Shown: piece after piece, positions 7,728-13,143 of the stretch
How positions within the stretch are numbered: the stretch's first letter is position 1
Layout of the letters: every line of letters begins with the position of its first letter
NCBI GenBank assembly: GCA_947629855.1
Contig: CANRFI010000029.1
Location: 1 to 13,143 of the forward strand
Direction: 5' to 3'
DNA: 13,143 nt
Origin: an uncultured Clostridia bacterium
GTDB taxonomy: Bacteria > Bacillota_A > Clostridia > TANB77 > CAG-508
Position numbers and translations under genes: made by a program
The notes under the pieces: generated by a model
What the model saw: only the letters and a program-made list of their open reading frames with translations
What the model was told of the DNA's origin: nothing
Databases searched by the model: none

Positions 7728-7763
7728 AGTTACGATTTCTAAATCAATAGAAATCGTAACTAT
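7726..7763. repeat. Perfect 15-bp inverted repeat over the SCIFF promoter
   Basis: ATAGTTACGATTTCT (7726-7740) and its exact complement (7749-7763) flank the 8-base loop AAATCAAT and are followed by TTTT. The left arm overlaps the end of the -10 box and the predicted start. It could be an operator, a 5'-end mRNA hairpin, or the terminator of the SNF2 gene (stop at 7659), or more than one of these. Confidence 0.75.
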
Positions 7764-7791
7764 TTTTGGCGAGAAAGGAGGAAAGGACAAG

Positions 7792-7947
7792 ATGGAACAC
7801 GTAAAAACGTTGACAGGAGGAAAACTCTCCGAAACGCTCAAAAAAGGTGGATGTGGTGAATGCCAGACCTCCTGTCAGTCTGCTTGTAAAACTTCTTGCA
7901 CAGTAGGGAATCAACACTGTGAAAAAGAAGCTCCAAAAGAAGGCTGA
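7792..7947 (+). CDS. scfA: SCIFF six-cysteine ranthipeptide precursor
   Basis: This 51-aa peptide closely matches the SCIFF family (six cysteines in forty-five residues), a ribosomally made peptide nearly universal in Clostridia. The leader MEHVKTLTGGKLSETL precedes the core CGECQTSCQSACKTSC, then TVGNQHC. Cysteines are at 21, 24, 28, 32, 36 and 43, with Thr/Ser between them. In studied homologues a radical SAM maturase with a SPASM domain joins a Cys sulfur to a nearby Thr side chain (a ranthipeptide thioether). That maturase gene usually sits directly downstream; here the next gene is trmFO and no maturase is in the window. ATG 7792 follows AAAGGAGG (7774-7781). The gene has visibly more C and G than its neighbours. 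No exporter or protease is nearby. Confidence 0.9.
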   Translation: MEHVKTLTGGKLSETLKKGGCGECQTSCQSACKTSCTVGNQHCEKEAPKEG

Positions 7948-7961
7948 CAAAAATAGTTACG

Positions 7962-7984
7962 GTGAGCAGGAGTTTCCTGCTCAC
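7962..7984 (+). terminator. GC-rich hairpin between SCIFF and trmFO
   Basis: A perfect 10-bp stem pairs GTGAGCAGGA (7962-7971) with TCCTGCTCAC (7975-7984) around a GTT loop. The tail is TATTTATAAG, a poor U-tract, so it may be a leaky terminator, processing or stability element. No separate trmFO promoter is visible in the 27 bases that follow. Confidence 0.6.
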
Positions 7985-8011
7985 TATTTATAAGTAAAGG
8001 AAATAAATAAA

Positions 8012-9367
8012 ATGAAAGATTATATAACAGTAATTGGTGGAGGCTTAGCAGGTTGTGAAGCTGCATACCAAATCGCAAAACAAAAAATAAAAGTAAGATT
8101 ATATGAAATGAAACCAGAAAAATATTCTCCAGCACATAGTAATGAAAATTTAGCAGAAATCGTATGTAGTAATTCATTTAAGTCAAATTTACTTACAAAT
8201 GCTTGTGGATTATTAAAAGAAGAATTAAGAAGGCTAGATTCATTATTAATTAAAATAGCAGATAAAACAAAAGTACCTGCTGGACAAGCTTTAGCAGTTG
8301 ATAGAGATGTTTTTTCTAAAGAAGTAACAGAAGAAATAGAAAAAAATCCATATATTGAAATTGTAAAAAAAGAAGTCGTAGATATTAAACAAATGATAAA
8401 AGAAGGAATAGTTATTATAGCAACAGGACCTTTAACATCAGACAAACTTGCTAAACAAATACAAGAAATAACTTCACAAGATAAGTTATATTTTTATGAT
8501 GCATCAGCACCAATAATAGAAAAAGAAAGCATTAATTTTGAGATTGCTTTTTATGGGAATAGATATTTACAAGAAAAGAAAAAAAGTGAAACAATAGAAC
8601 AATGGAAGCAAAGGCTAAGTAATCAAAAAGACGATCAAAATTACATTAATCTTCCAATAAACAAAGAAGAATATGAAAATTTTTATAAAGAATTAATTAA
8701 TGCAGAAATAGTAACACTACACGAATTTGAAAAAAAAGAAATATTTGAAGGTTGTATGCCAATAGAAATTATGGCAAAAAGAGGATTAGATACTTTAAGA
8801 TTTGGACCTTTAAAACCAGTTGGATTTGATGATCCAAGAACAGGTAAAAGACCATATGCTGTTGTTCAATTAAGACAAGATGACAAACAAGCAAGTTTAT
8901 ATAATATGGTAGGATTTCAAACTAATTTAAAATTCGGTGAACAGAAAAAAGTATTTAGTAAAATTCCAGGTTTAGAACAAGCAGAGTTTGTTAAATATGG
9001 AGTAATGCATAGAAATACATACATAAACTCTAGCAGATTATTAGATGAAACTTATAATTTAAAATCCATACCAAACTTATATTTCGCTGGACAAATAACA
9101 GGAGTAGAGGGATATGTAGAATCAATTTCTTCAGGGTTAGTTGCAGCCTTAAACGCCTCAGATGTTTTTAAAAATGGAGTAAAAAAGCACCAATTTTCAG
9201 AATATACAGTAATTGGAGCTTTAGCAAAATATATTTCAACCTCAAATGAAAAATTCCAACCAATGAATGCAAACTTTGGTATTTTACCAGAATTAGAAGG
9301 GAAAAAAATAAAAGATAAAAAACAAAGATACGAAAAATTAGCACAAAGAAGTTTAGATAACTTATAA
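8012..9367 (+). CDS. trmFO: Methylenetetrahydrofolate-tRNA (uracil-54-C5)-methyltransferase, FADH2-oxidising
   Basis: This 451-aa flavoprotein makes ribothymidine at position 54 in the T loop of tRNAs, using 5,10-methylene-THF as carbon donor and FAD as reductant. It replaces SAM-dependent TrmA in many Gram-positives. The N-terminal dinucleotide-binding loop is VIGGGLAGCEAAYQIA (residues 6-21). The two functional cysteines of the family appear in IVCSNSFKSN (C52) and FEGCMPIEIM (about C248). The FAD-contacting C-terminal stretch LYFAGQITGVEGYVES is intact. Length is normal (about 430-460 aa). ATG 8012 follows AAAGG at 7996-8000. With no promoter of its own visible, it is probably transcribed from the SCIFF promoter through the hairpin at 7962. 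It is unrelated to SCIFF maturation. Confidence 0.95.
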   Translation: MKDYITVIGGGLAGCEAAYQIAKQKIKVRLYEMKPEKYSPAHSNENLAEIVCSNSFKSNLLTNACGLLKEELRRLDSLLIKIADKTKVPAGQALAVDRDVFSKEVTEEIEKNPYIEIVKKEVVDIKQMIKEGIVIIATGPLTSDKLAKQIQEITSQDKLYFYDASAPIIEKESINFEIAFYGNRYLQEKKKSETIEQWKQRLSNQKDDQNYINLPINKEEYENFYKELINAEIVTLHEFEKKEIFEGCMPIEIMAKRGLDTLRFGPLKPVGFDDPRTGKRPYAVVQLRQDDKQASLYNMVGFQTNLKFGEQKKVFSKIPGLEQAEFVKYGVMHRNTYINSSRLLDETYNLKSIPNLYFAGQITGVEGYVESISSGLVAALNASDVFKNGVKKHQFSEYTVIGALAKYISTSNEKFQPMNANFGILPELEGKKIKDKKQRYEKLAQRSLDNL

Positions 9368-9372
9368 AAGCT

Positions 9373-9394
9373 CCACTCTGAGTGGCAATTTTTA
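9373..9394 (+). terminator. Weak terminator after trmFO
   Basis: A short stem CCACT-CTG-AGTGG (9373-9385) is followed by CAATTTTTA. The stem is only 5 bp, so efficiency is doubtful. Confidence 0.45.
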
Positions 9395-9456
9395 TTAACA
9401 ATTTTTTAACAAATATTTCTAAAATATTACATTTATAATAAGAATTTGTTAAATTA

Positions 9457-9485
9457 TTGACATTAATAATTTGCATTGATAAGAT
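9457..9485 (+). promoter_or_regulatory. Promoter for the glycosyltransferase gene
   Basis: TTGACA (9457-9462), a 17-base spacer and TAAGAT (9480-9485) predict a start near 9492 and a very short leader. The TTG of this -35 box is in frame with the gene and could be mistaken for its start codon. Confidence 0.68.
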
Positions 9486-9491
9486 ATATTT

Positions 9492-9497
9492 GGTGAT
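9492..9497 (+). promoter_or_regulatory. Ribosome binding site deciding the glycosyltransferase start
   Basis: GGTGAT lies 7 bases before ATG 9505 and supports that start over the in-frame TTG 9457 and ATG 9496. It lacks the usual AGGAGG found at most genes here. Confidence 0.6.
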
Positions 9498-9504
9498 GTA
9501 TAAT

Positions 9505-10578
9505 ATGCAAGAAATATCTTTATGCATGATAGTAAAAGATGAAGAAGATGTCATAGCCAGATGTCTAGATAGTGTAAAAGATTTAGTAGATGAAATTATT
9601 ATAGTAGATACAGGCTCAACTGATAGAACAAAAGAAATTGCTTCTAAGTATACAGACAAGTTATATAATTTTAAATGGGTAAATGATTTTTCTAAAGCGA
9701 GAAACTTTTCATTTTCAAAAGCCACTAAAGATTATATATTATGGTTAGATGCAGATGATATAATTTTAGAACCTGACCTAAATAAATTAAAACAATTAAA
9801 AGAAAAACTTGATGGCAGTATTGATTTATATCAAATGAAATATAACTACACAGTAGATGAAAATAATATACCAACATTAGTACAAGTTAGAGCAAGATTA
9901 TTAAAAAGAAGTAAAAATTATCAGTGGGTAAGTCCAATACACGAAGTTATTATACCAACAGGAAAAATTGAAAAAGTAGATATTTCTATTACACACAAGA
10001 AAAAACAAGTAAAAGATGTTAACAGAAATTTAAAAATATTTGAAAAAATGTTAGAAGATGGAGAAGAATTAGATGACAGGCAAGAATATTGTTATGCAAA
10101 AGAATTATACTGTTTAAAAAGATATCAAGAAGCCATTTTATGTTATGAAAAATATATAAAAAAGTATGAAAAAGATTATAAATTCAAAAGAAACTATATA
10201 TATGCTTCTGCATTAGAATTAGCAGATTGTTATAGAATTATTGGAGATAATGATAAAAGATTAAATGCATTATTTATAATTTTAAAAAATGAAATACCTG
10301 GTTCAGAGTGCTGTTGCAAAATAGGAGAAATATTTTTAGAAAGGAAAGATTATAATACAGCAATATTTTGGTTTAACCAAGCCATAAAAAACAAGAAAAA
10401 TGTAGAACAAAATGGGGATGCTAATGTAGACTACAATGAATTTATTCCTTATATTAATTTATGTGTATGCTATTATTGGATAGGAGATAGGGAAAAATCT
10501 TATGAATATAATGAAATGGCAGGAAAGATAAAACCAAATGATAAAACGTATTTATTTAACAAAAATGCATTAAAATAA
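9505..10578 (+). CDS. Family 2 glycosyltransferase with C-terminal TPR-like helices
   Basis: This 357-aa protein has a GT-A catalytic domain at residues 1 to about 170: ISLCMIVKDEEDVIARCL, the nucleotide-binding IIIVDTGSTDRTKEIA (31-46), FSKARNFSF, and the metal-binding DADD (82-85). It would transfer a sugar from a nucleotide-sugar. The rest is helical with TPR-like repeats (YCYAKELYCLKRYQEAILCY near 193-212; CCCKIGEIFLERKDYNTAIF near 269-288; CYYWIGDREKSYEYNEMAG near 328-346). This is the layout of SunS-like and related clostridial TPR glycosyltransferases. No membrane segment or signal peptide is seen, so it should act in the cytoplasm. The acceptor is unknown. ATG 9505 is chosen from GGTGAT spacing and because MQEISLCMIVKDEE is the family's normal beginning. 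It is a single gene with its own promoter. Confidence 0.85.
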   Translation: MQEISLCMIVKDEEDVIARCLDSVKDLVDEIIIVDTGSTDRTKEIASKYTDKLYNFKWVNDFSKARNFSFSKATKDYILWLDADDIILEPDLNKLKQLKEKLDGSIDLYQMKYNYTVDENNIPTLVQVRARLLKRSKNYQWVSPIHEVIIPTGKIEKVDISITHKKKQVKDVNRNLKIFEKMLEDGEELDDRQEYCYAKELYCLKRYQEAILCYEKYIKKYEKDYKFKRNYIYASALELADCYRIIGDNDKRLNALFIILKNEIPGSECCCKIGEIFLERKDYNTAIFWFNQAIKNKKNVEQNGDANVDYNEFIPYINLCVCYYWIGDREKSYEYNEMAGKIKPNDKTYLFNKNALK

Positions 10579-10606
10579 CAAAATTTCATTAATTTACATA
10601 AAATGA

Positions 10607-10635
10607 TTGCAAAAAATAATATTTTATGGTAAAAT
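10607..10635 (+). promoter_or_regulatory. Extended -10 promoter for the repeat-protein gene
   Basis: TTGCAA (10607-10612), a 17-base spacer and TAAAAT (10630-10635), with TGG just before the -10 (extended TGn), give a good sigma-A-type promoter with a start near 10642. Confidence 0.68.
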
Positions 10636-10683
10636 ATTTGATAGAGGTATTTTATTTATATCCAAAAACGAAGGGAGAAAAAT

Positions 10684-12369
10684 ATGGAAGAGAACAAATT
10701 AAGTTATGAAGAATTAGTAGACTTAATGAAAAAAATATCAGAATCAATGAAATTGTCAGAAAAGAAACAAAAGGAAATCGATACAAAAAATGAAAAATTG
10801 CATAAGCAAACAAAAATATTAGTTGTAGAAGAAGGACAAAAAGAACTTGAACAACTAAAAATGGACAAAGATGAATTTGATGAAATGACAACAAATTCTT
10901 TAGTATATTCTAAAGAGCAAATATTAATGATTAGAGAAGCATCAGAAAAGAAATACCAAGAAATGCTATTAAAATCATTAGAAAAACAAAAAGAAGTAGA
11001 TAGAAAATTACAATCTATGAAAACTAGAGAATTATCAAACGAACTTCTAGAACAAGCAGAAAAAAGTGCTGAAAGTGCAAAAAATAATATAAAACAAGAA
11101 TTATTGGATTATCAAACAAAACACTTTGAAGAAAGTGCTAAATTAGATGAATTCGAAAAAAATATTGAAGAATATGCAATAAAACTAGGTGTAGAAGAAA
11201 AAATACAAAAAGTAACAATACCAGTACCAACAGTAGTGCCAACAGTAACACCAACAACTGTACCAACATCAGCACCAACAATAGTACATACAACTGTACC
11301 AACATCAGTGCCAACATCAGCACCAACAATAGTACATACAACTGTACCAACATCAGCGCCAACATCAGCACCAACAATAGTACATACAACTGTACCAACA
11401 TCAGTGCCAACATCAGCACCAACAATAGTACATACAACTGTACCAATATCAGTGCCAACATCAGCACCAACAATAGTACATACAACTGTACCTAAAACAG
11501 CACCAACGACAGCACCTACAACAGCGCCTACAATGGAGACAGAAGAAGAATACAAAATTGTAATTGGTAGATCAGGAAAAATATTTATAGGTGATCAAAA
11601 ATACAAAATTCCAAGCAAAAAAATAAATACAGGAACTCAATTAAATTATGAAGAAAAACTAGATTATGTTTTAGAAAGTGCTAAATGTACTGATTACCTT
11701 TCAGAAAAATCAAAACAAGAAAAAAAAGAAATAATTGAAAATTTAGACGGAGCAGTTATTTCAAGCATATATTCTGCAATGACAAAAGCAAAAAATGAAG
11801 ATGATATAGAAAAAATAGATCACTTAATGTATAAATATGTTTCTAGTATAGAAAATGTTAAAAATGGAAATAAAAGTGGATTTGCATTAGAGTATGATAT
11901 GAAAGACTTAGCACAAATGGGAATATGGGGTACAATAACTCAATCAGAAGTATTTGAAGAAGATAAACTAAAAATTAGAAAATATGCTAGACTATATGAA
12001 AGATATGGAATTGCAAAACAAGTAGGAGAATATAAAAGAAAATTATTCTCAAGAATATTTGGAAAATTAGTTGGTGAAAAAGTATTAAAATTACCAACAA
12101 GAGAAGATGAAGAAGTAGTAGCAAGAACTTACAATCAATTAAAAGATAGAGGTATTGAACATAGAATAAGGGAAAATGAGTTTGTAGAAAGCCTAAAACA
12201 AGATAAATTTTATAAAGATGCAGATGGAACACGCCAATTTGCAGCTAGAAAAATTGAAAACGAAGAACAAGCTCAAGAATTAAAAGAATTGCACGAAAGT
12301 CAAGAAAAACAAGAAGAAGATGCATATTATTTTGATAAAGAAGATGACTTAGACGGAGAAGAAAGATAA
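10684..12369 (+). CDS. Unrecognised 561-aa protein: coiled coil, Pro/Thr tandem repeat, C-terminal domain
   Basis: I do not recognise the family. Three regions are visible. Residues 1 to about 177 are highly charged (Lys/Glu/Gln) with heptad-like leucines, so very likely coiled coil. Residues about 178-284 are a low-complexity linker rich in Pro, Thr, Val, Ser and Ala, built from tetrapeptides PTSV, PTSA, PTIV and HTTV in a 16-residue unit. Residues about 285-561 look globular (IVIGRSGKIFIGDQKYKIP, FALEYDMKDLAQMGIWGTIT, YARLYERYGIAKQ) and end in an acidic tail. There is no signal peptide, membrane segment, LPXTG or cysteine-rich motif, so an extracellular mucin-like role is not supported. ATG 10684 follows AAGGGAG (10671-10677). 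It has its own promoter and terminator. Codon use is like the neighbours outside the repeat. It could be a structural or scaffold protein; that is inference. Confidence 0.8.
   Translation: MEENKLSYEELVDLMKKISESMKLSEKKQKEIDTKNEKLHKQTKILVVEEGQKELEQLKMDKDEFDEMTTNSLVYSKEQILMIREASEKKYQEMLLKSLEKQKEVDRKLQSMKTRELSNELLEQAEKSAESAKNNIKQELLDYQTKHFEESAKLDEFEKNIEEYAIKLGVEEKIQKVTIPVPTVVPTVTPTTVPTSAPTIVHTTVPTSVPTSAPTIVHTTVPTSAPTSAPTIVHTTVPTSVPTSAPTIVHTTVPISVPTSAPTIVHTTVPKTAPTTAPTTAPTMETEEEYKIVIGRSGKIFIGDQKYKIPSKKINTGTQLNYEEKLDYVLESAKCTDYLSEKSKQEKKEIIENLDGAVISSIYSAMTKAKNEDDIEKIDHLMYKYVSSIENVKNGNKSGFALEYDMKDLAQMGIWGTITQSEVFEEDKLKIRKYARLYERYGIAKQVGEYKRKLFSRIFGKLVGEKVLKLPTREDEEVVARTYNQLKDRGIEHRIRENEFVESLKQDKFYKDADGTRQFAARKIENEEQAQELKELHESQEKQEEDAYYFDKEDDLDGEER
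11251..11490 (+). repeat. 48-bp in-frame minisatellite encoding a 16-residue Pro/Thr unit
   Basis: The marker ATAGTACATA recurs at 11281, 11329, 11377, 11425 and 11473, exactly 48 bases apart. That gives four full units plus partial units on each side. Each unit is four 12-base sub-repeats (PTSV-PTSA-PTIV-HTTV). Units differ by single bases (GTG/GCG at one Val/Ala; ACA/ATA at one Thr/Ile). The period is a multiple of 3, so copy-number changes would stay in frame. Confidence 0.93.
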
Positions 12370-12383
12370 AAAACAATAAAAAT

Positions 12384-12420
12384 AAAAACTTGGAATGAAA
12401 AAATTTCCAAGTTTTTTATT
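12384..12420 (+). terminator. Terminator after the repeat-protein gene
   Basis: A perfect 12-bp stem pairs AAAAACTTGGAA (12384-12395) with TTCCAAGTTTTT (12405-12416) around a 9-base loop, running into TTTTTTATT. The tail abuts the -35 box of the rpsL promoter. Confidence 0.88.
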
Positions 12421-12447
12421 GACTTATTGGTTTTATCGTGATACAAT
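12419..12447 (+). promoter_or_regulatory. Extended -10 promoter of the str operon (rpsL)
   Basis: TTGACT (12419-12424), a 17-base spacer and TACAAT (12442-12447), preceded by TGA (extended -10), predict a start near 12454. The roughly 70-base leader shows no strong hairpin. Confidence 0.8.
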
Positions 12448-12523
12448 ATAAGGCGTTATGATAAATTGCGTGAAATATGTAATTCCGTAACAATAAACAG
12501 AAAAAATAGGAGGTGAAATTTAA

Positions 12524-12937
12524 GTGCCAACAATTAATCAATTAGTAAGAAAAGGAAGAAAAACAGGAGTAACAAAATCAACTGCACCAGCTCTACAACA
12601 TGGATGGAACTCTAAGGAAAAAAAGATGACTAACAATAGAGCTCCACAAAAAAGAGGAGTATGTACAGTAGTAAAAACAGTTACACCTAAAAAGCCAAAC
12701 TCAGCTTTAAGAAAAGTTGCCAGAGTTAGACTTTCTAATGGTTATGAAGTTACATCTTATATACCAGGTATAGGACATAACTTACAAGAACACAGTGTTG
12801 TATTAATAAGAGGAGGTAGAGTAAAAGACCTTCCAGGTGTTAGATATCATATTATCAGAGGAACACTTGATACAGCAGGTGTAAAAGATAGAATGCAAGC
12901 GCGTTCTAAATATGGAGCTAAGAAACCTAAAAAATAA
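12524..12937 (+). CDS. rpsL: 30S ribosomal protein S12
   Basis: This 137-aa uS12 acts in the decoding centre and sets translational accuracy. The conserved [17 protein letters not shown] and the loop [18 protein letters not shown] are intact. Lysines equivalent to E. coli K43 and K88 (streptomycin-resistance positions) are wild type, and the Asp of KDLPGVRYH is the residue methylthiolated by RimO in some bacteria. Compared with E. coli (124 aa), it has the longer N-terminal segment common in Firmicutes ([18 protein letters not shown]). The start is GTG, supported by a near-perfect AGGAGGTGAAA (12510-12520) and the universal [11 protein letters not shown] opening. It heads the str operon, followed by rpsG. 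An accuracy-tuning protein is of interest given the apparent frameshift sites, but it looks normal. Confidence 0.97.
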   Translation: MPTINQLVRKGRKTGVTKSTAPALQHGWNSKEKKMTNNRAPQKRGVCTVVKTVTPKKPNSALRKVARVRLSNGYEVTSYIPGIGHNLQEHSVVLIRGGRVKDLPGVRYHIIRGTLDTAGVKDRMQARSKYGAKKPKK

Positions 12938-12979
12938 AACTTAGCAAAAAATAGTGCTTGTTAATTCATCTACAATTTA

Positions 12980-13067
12980 AGGTACTTAAATTTAGAATAA
13001 ATAAGTGCTATGCGCAAGAAATTAAAATTTCTTGAGAGTACCTAGATGTTTTCAAAAATAAAACATC
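12980..13067 (+). promoter_or_regulatory. Structured rpsL-rpsG intergenic region (possible autoregulatory RNA)
   Basis: The 156-base gap between rpsL and rpsG can fold. An outer helix AGGTACT (12980-12986) / AGTACCT (13037-13043) encloses CAAGAAATT/AATTTCTTG (13015-13034) and an alternative GTGC-TAT-GCGC (13005-13015). It is followed by GATGTTTT/AAAACATC (13045-13067), just before the rpsG AAGGAGGG (13079-13085). In E. coli the S12-S7 gap is the S7 repressor site; whether this is equivalent is not shown. No terminator U-run follows. Confidence 0.5.
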
Positions 13068-13093
13068 AAATAAAAATTAAGGAGGGAAGAATA

Positions 13094-13143
13094 GTGCCAA
13101 GAAAAGGATATATAGCAAAAAGAGAAGTATTACCAGATCCAAT
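13094..13143 (+). CDS. rpsG: 30S ribosomal protein S7, 3' truncated by the window
   Basis: Only 16 codons plus two bases are visible. GTG begins (M)PRKGYIAKREVLPDP, the typical uS7 N-terminus (PRKGxxxKRxVLPDP), preceded by AAGGAGGG at 13079-13085. S7 nucleates assembly of the 30S head and in many bacteria represses its own operon. The order rpsL-rpsG is the universal str operon start. Confidence 0.93.
   Translation, partial: MPRKGYIAKREVLPDP

Noticed and set aside
8020..8445. Antisense frame opposite trmFO (and similar frames opposite other genes)
   Set aside because: These are shadows of strongly conserved + strand genes. They have no ribosome binding sites and no recognisable protein families.
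9457..9504. TTG 9457 as the glycosyltransferase start
   Set aside because: The TTG is the beginning of a TTGACA -35 box, and the extra residues do not belong to the GT2 fold. GGTGAT supports ATG 9505.
11251..11490. The 48-bp direct repeats as a CRISPR-like array
   Set aside because: Units are contiguous with no unique spacers, they lie inside a coding frame, and no cas genes are present.
11112..11555. Long antisense reading frames across the Pro/Thr repeat
   Set aside because: They arise because a 48-base in-frame repeat keeps any frame open. There is no binding site, and the products are pure low-complexity VGADVGT strings.

Overview
The window is very AT-rich DNA with strong Shine-Dalgarno sites and all genes on the + strand. 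It looks like a spore-forming clostridium, probably an uncultured gut-type lineage. Supporting this are a SCIFF six-cysteine peptide gene (a hallmark of Clostridia), a Spo0E-like phosphatase with a Spo0A-box-like site upstream, an oxygen-sensitive NrdG activase, folate/FAD-dependent TrmFO, and a long Firmicutes-type ribosomal protein S12.

Layout. 1-1077: the 3' part of a membrane-anchored J-domain protein overlaps nrdG by one base. 1081-1391: rpsU (S21) with its own promoter and terminator. 1467-4113: two M16-type proteins resembling YmfF/YmfH, which are linked to EF-P modification, with a terminator. 4124-4486: a small Spo0E-like gene with its own promoter, a 0A-like box and a terminator. 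4574-7659: a SNF2 helicase. 7699-9367: a SCIFF peptide gene followed by trmFO, probably one transcript. 9457-10578: a GT2 glycosyltransferase. 10607-12420: an unrecognised 561-aa coiled-coil protein with a Pro/Thr tandem repeat. 12419-13143: the start of the str operon (rpsL, then the first codons of rpsG). Several genes concern translation (S21, YmfF/H, TrmFO, S12/S7), but most have their own promoters and are not one operon.

The most unusual signal is a matched pair of frame breaks. nrdG (at 957) and the SNF2 gene (at 6300) each read as a complete, well-conserved protein only if the ribosome skips one base. In both, the zero-frame codon at the break is CGG, the skipped base is its C, the next codon read is GGA for a strongly conserved glycine, and the two sites share the 7-mer CGGAAAA. 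By manual scan, these are the only two in-frame CGG codons in the window. CGG occurs about nine other times inside genes, always out of frame. This is the pattern expected if CGG is unassigned or starved and triggers +1 frameshifting. Sequencing error or coincident mutation remains possible.

Other points of interest are a SCIFF gene with no maturase beside it and a perfect 15-bp inverted repeat over its promoter, the probable Spo0A-Spo0E loop, the 48-bp coding minisatellite, and a structured rpsL-rpsG intergenic region.
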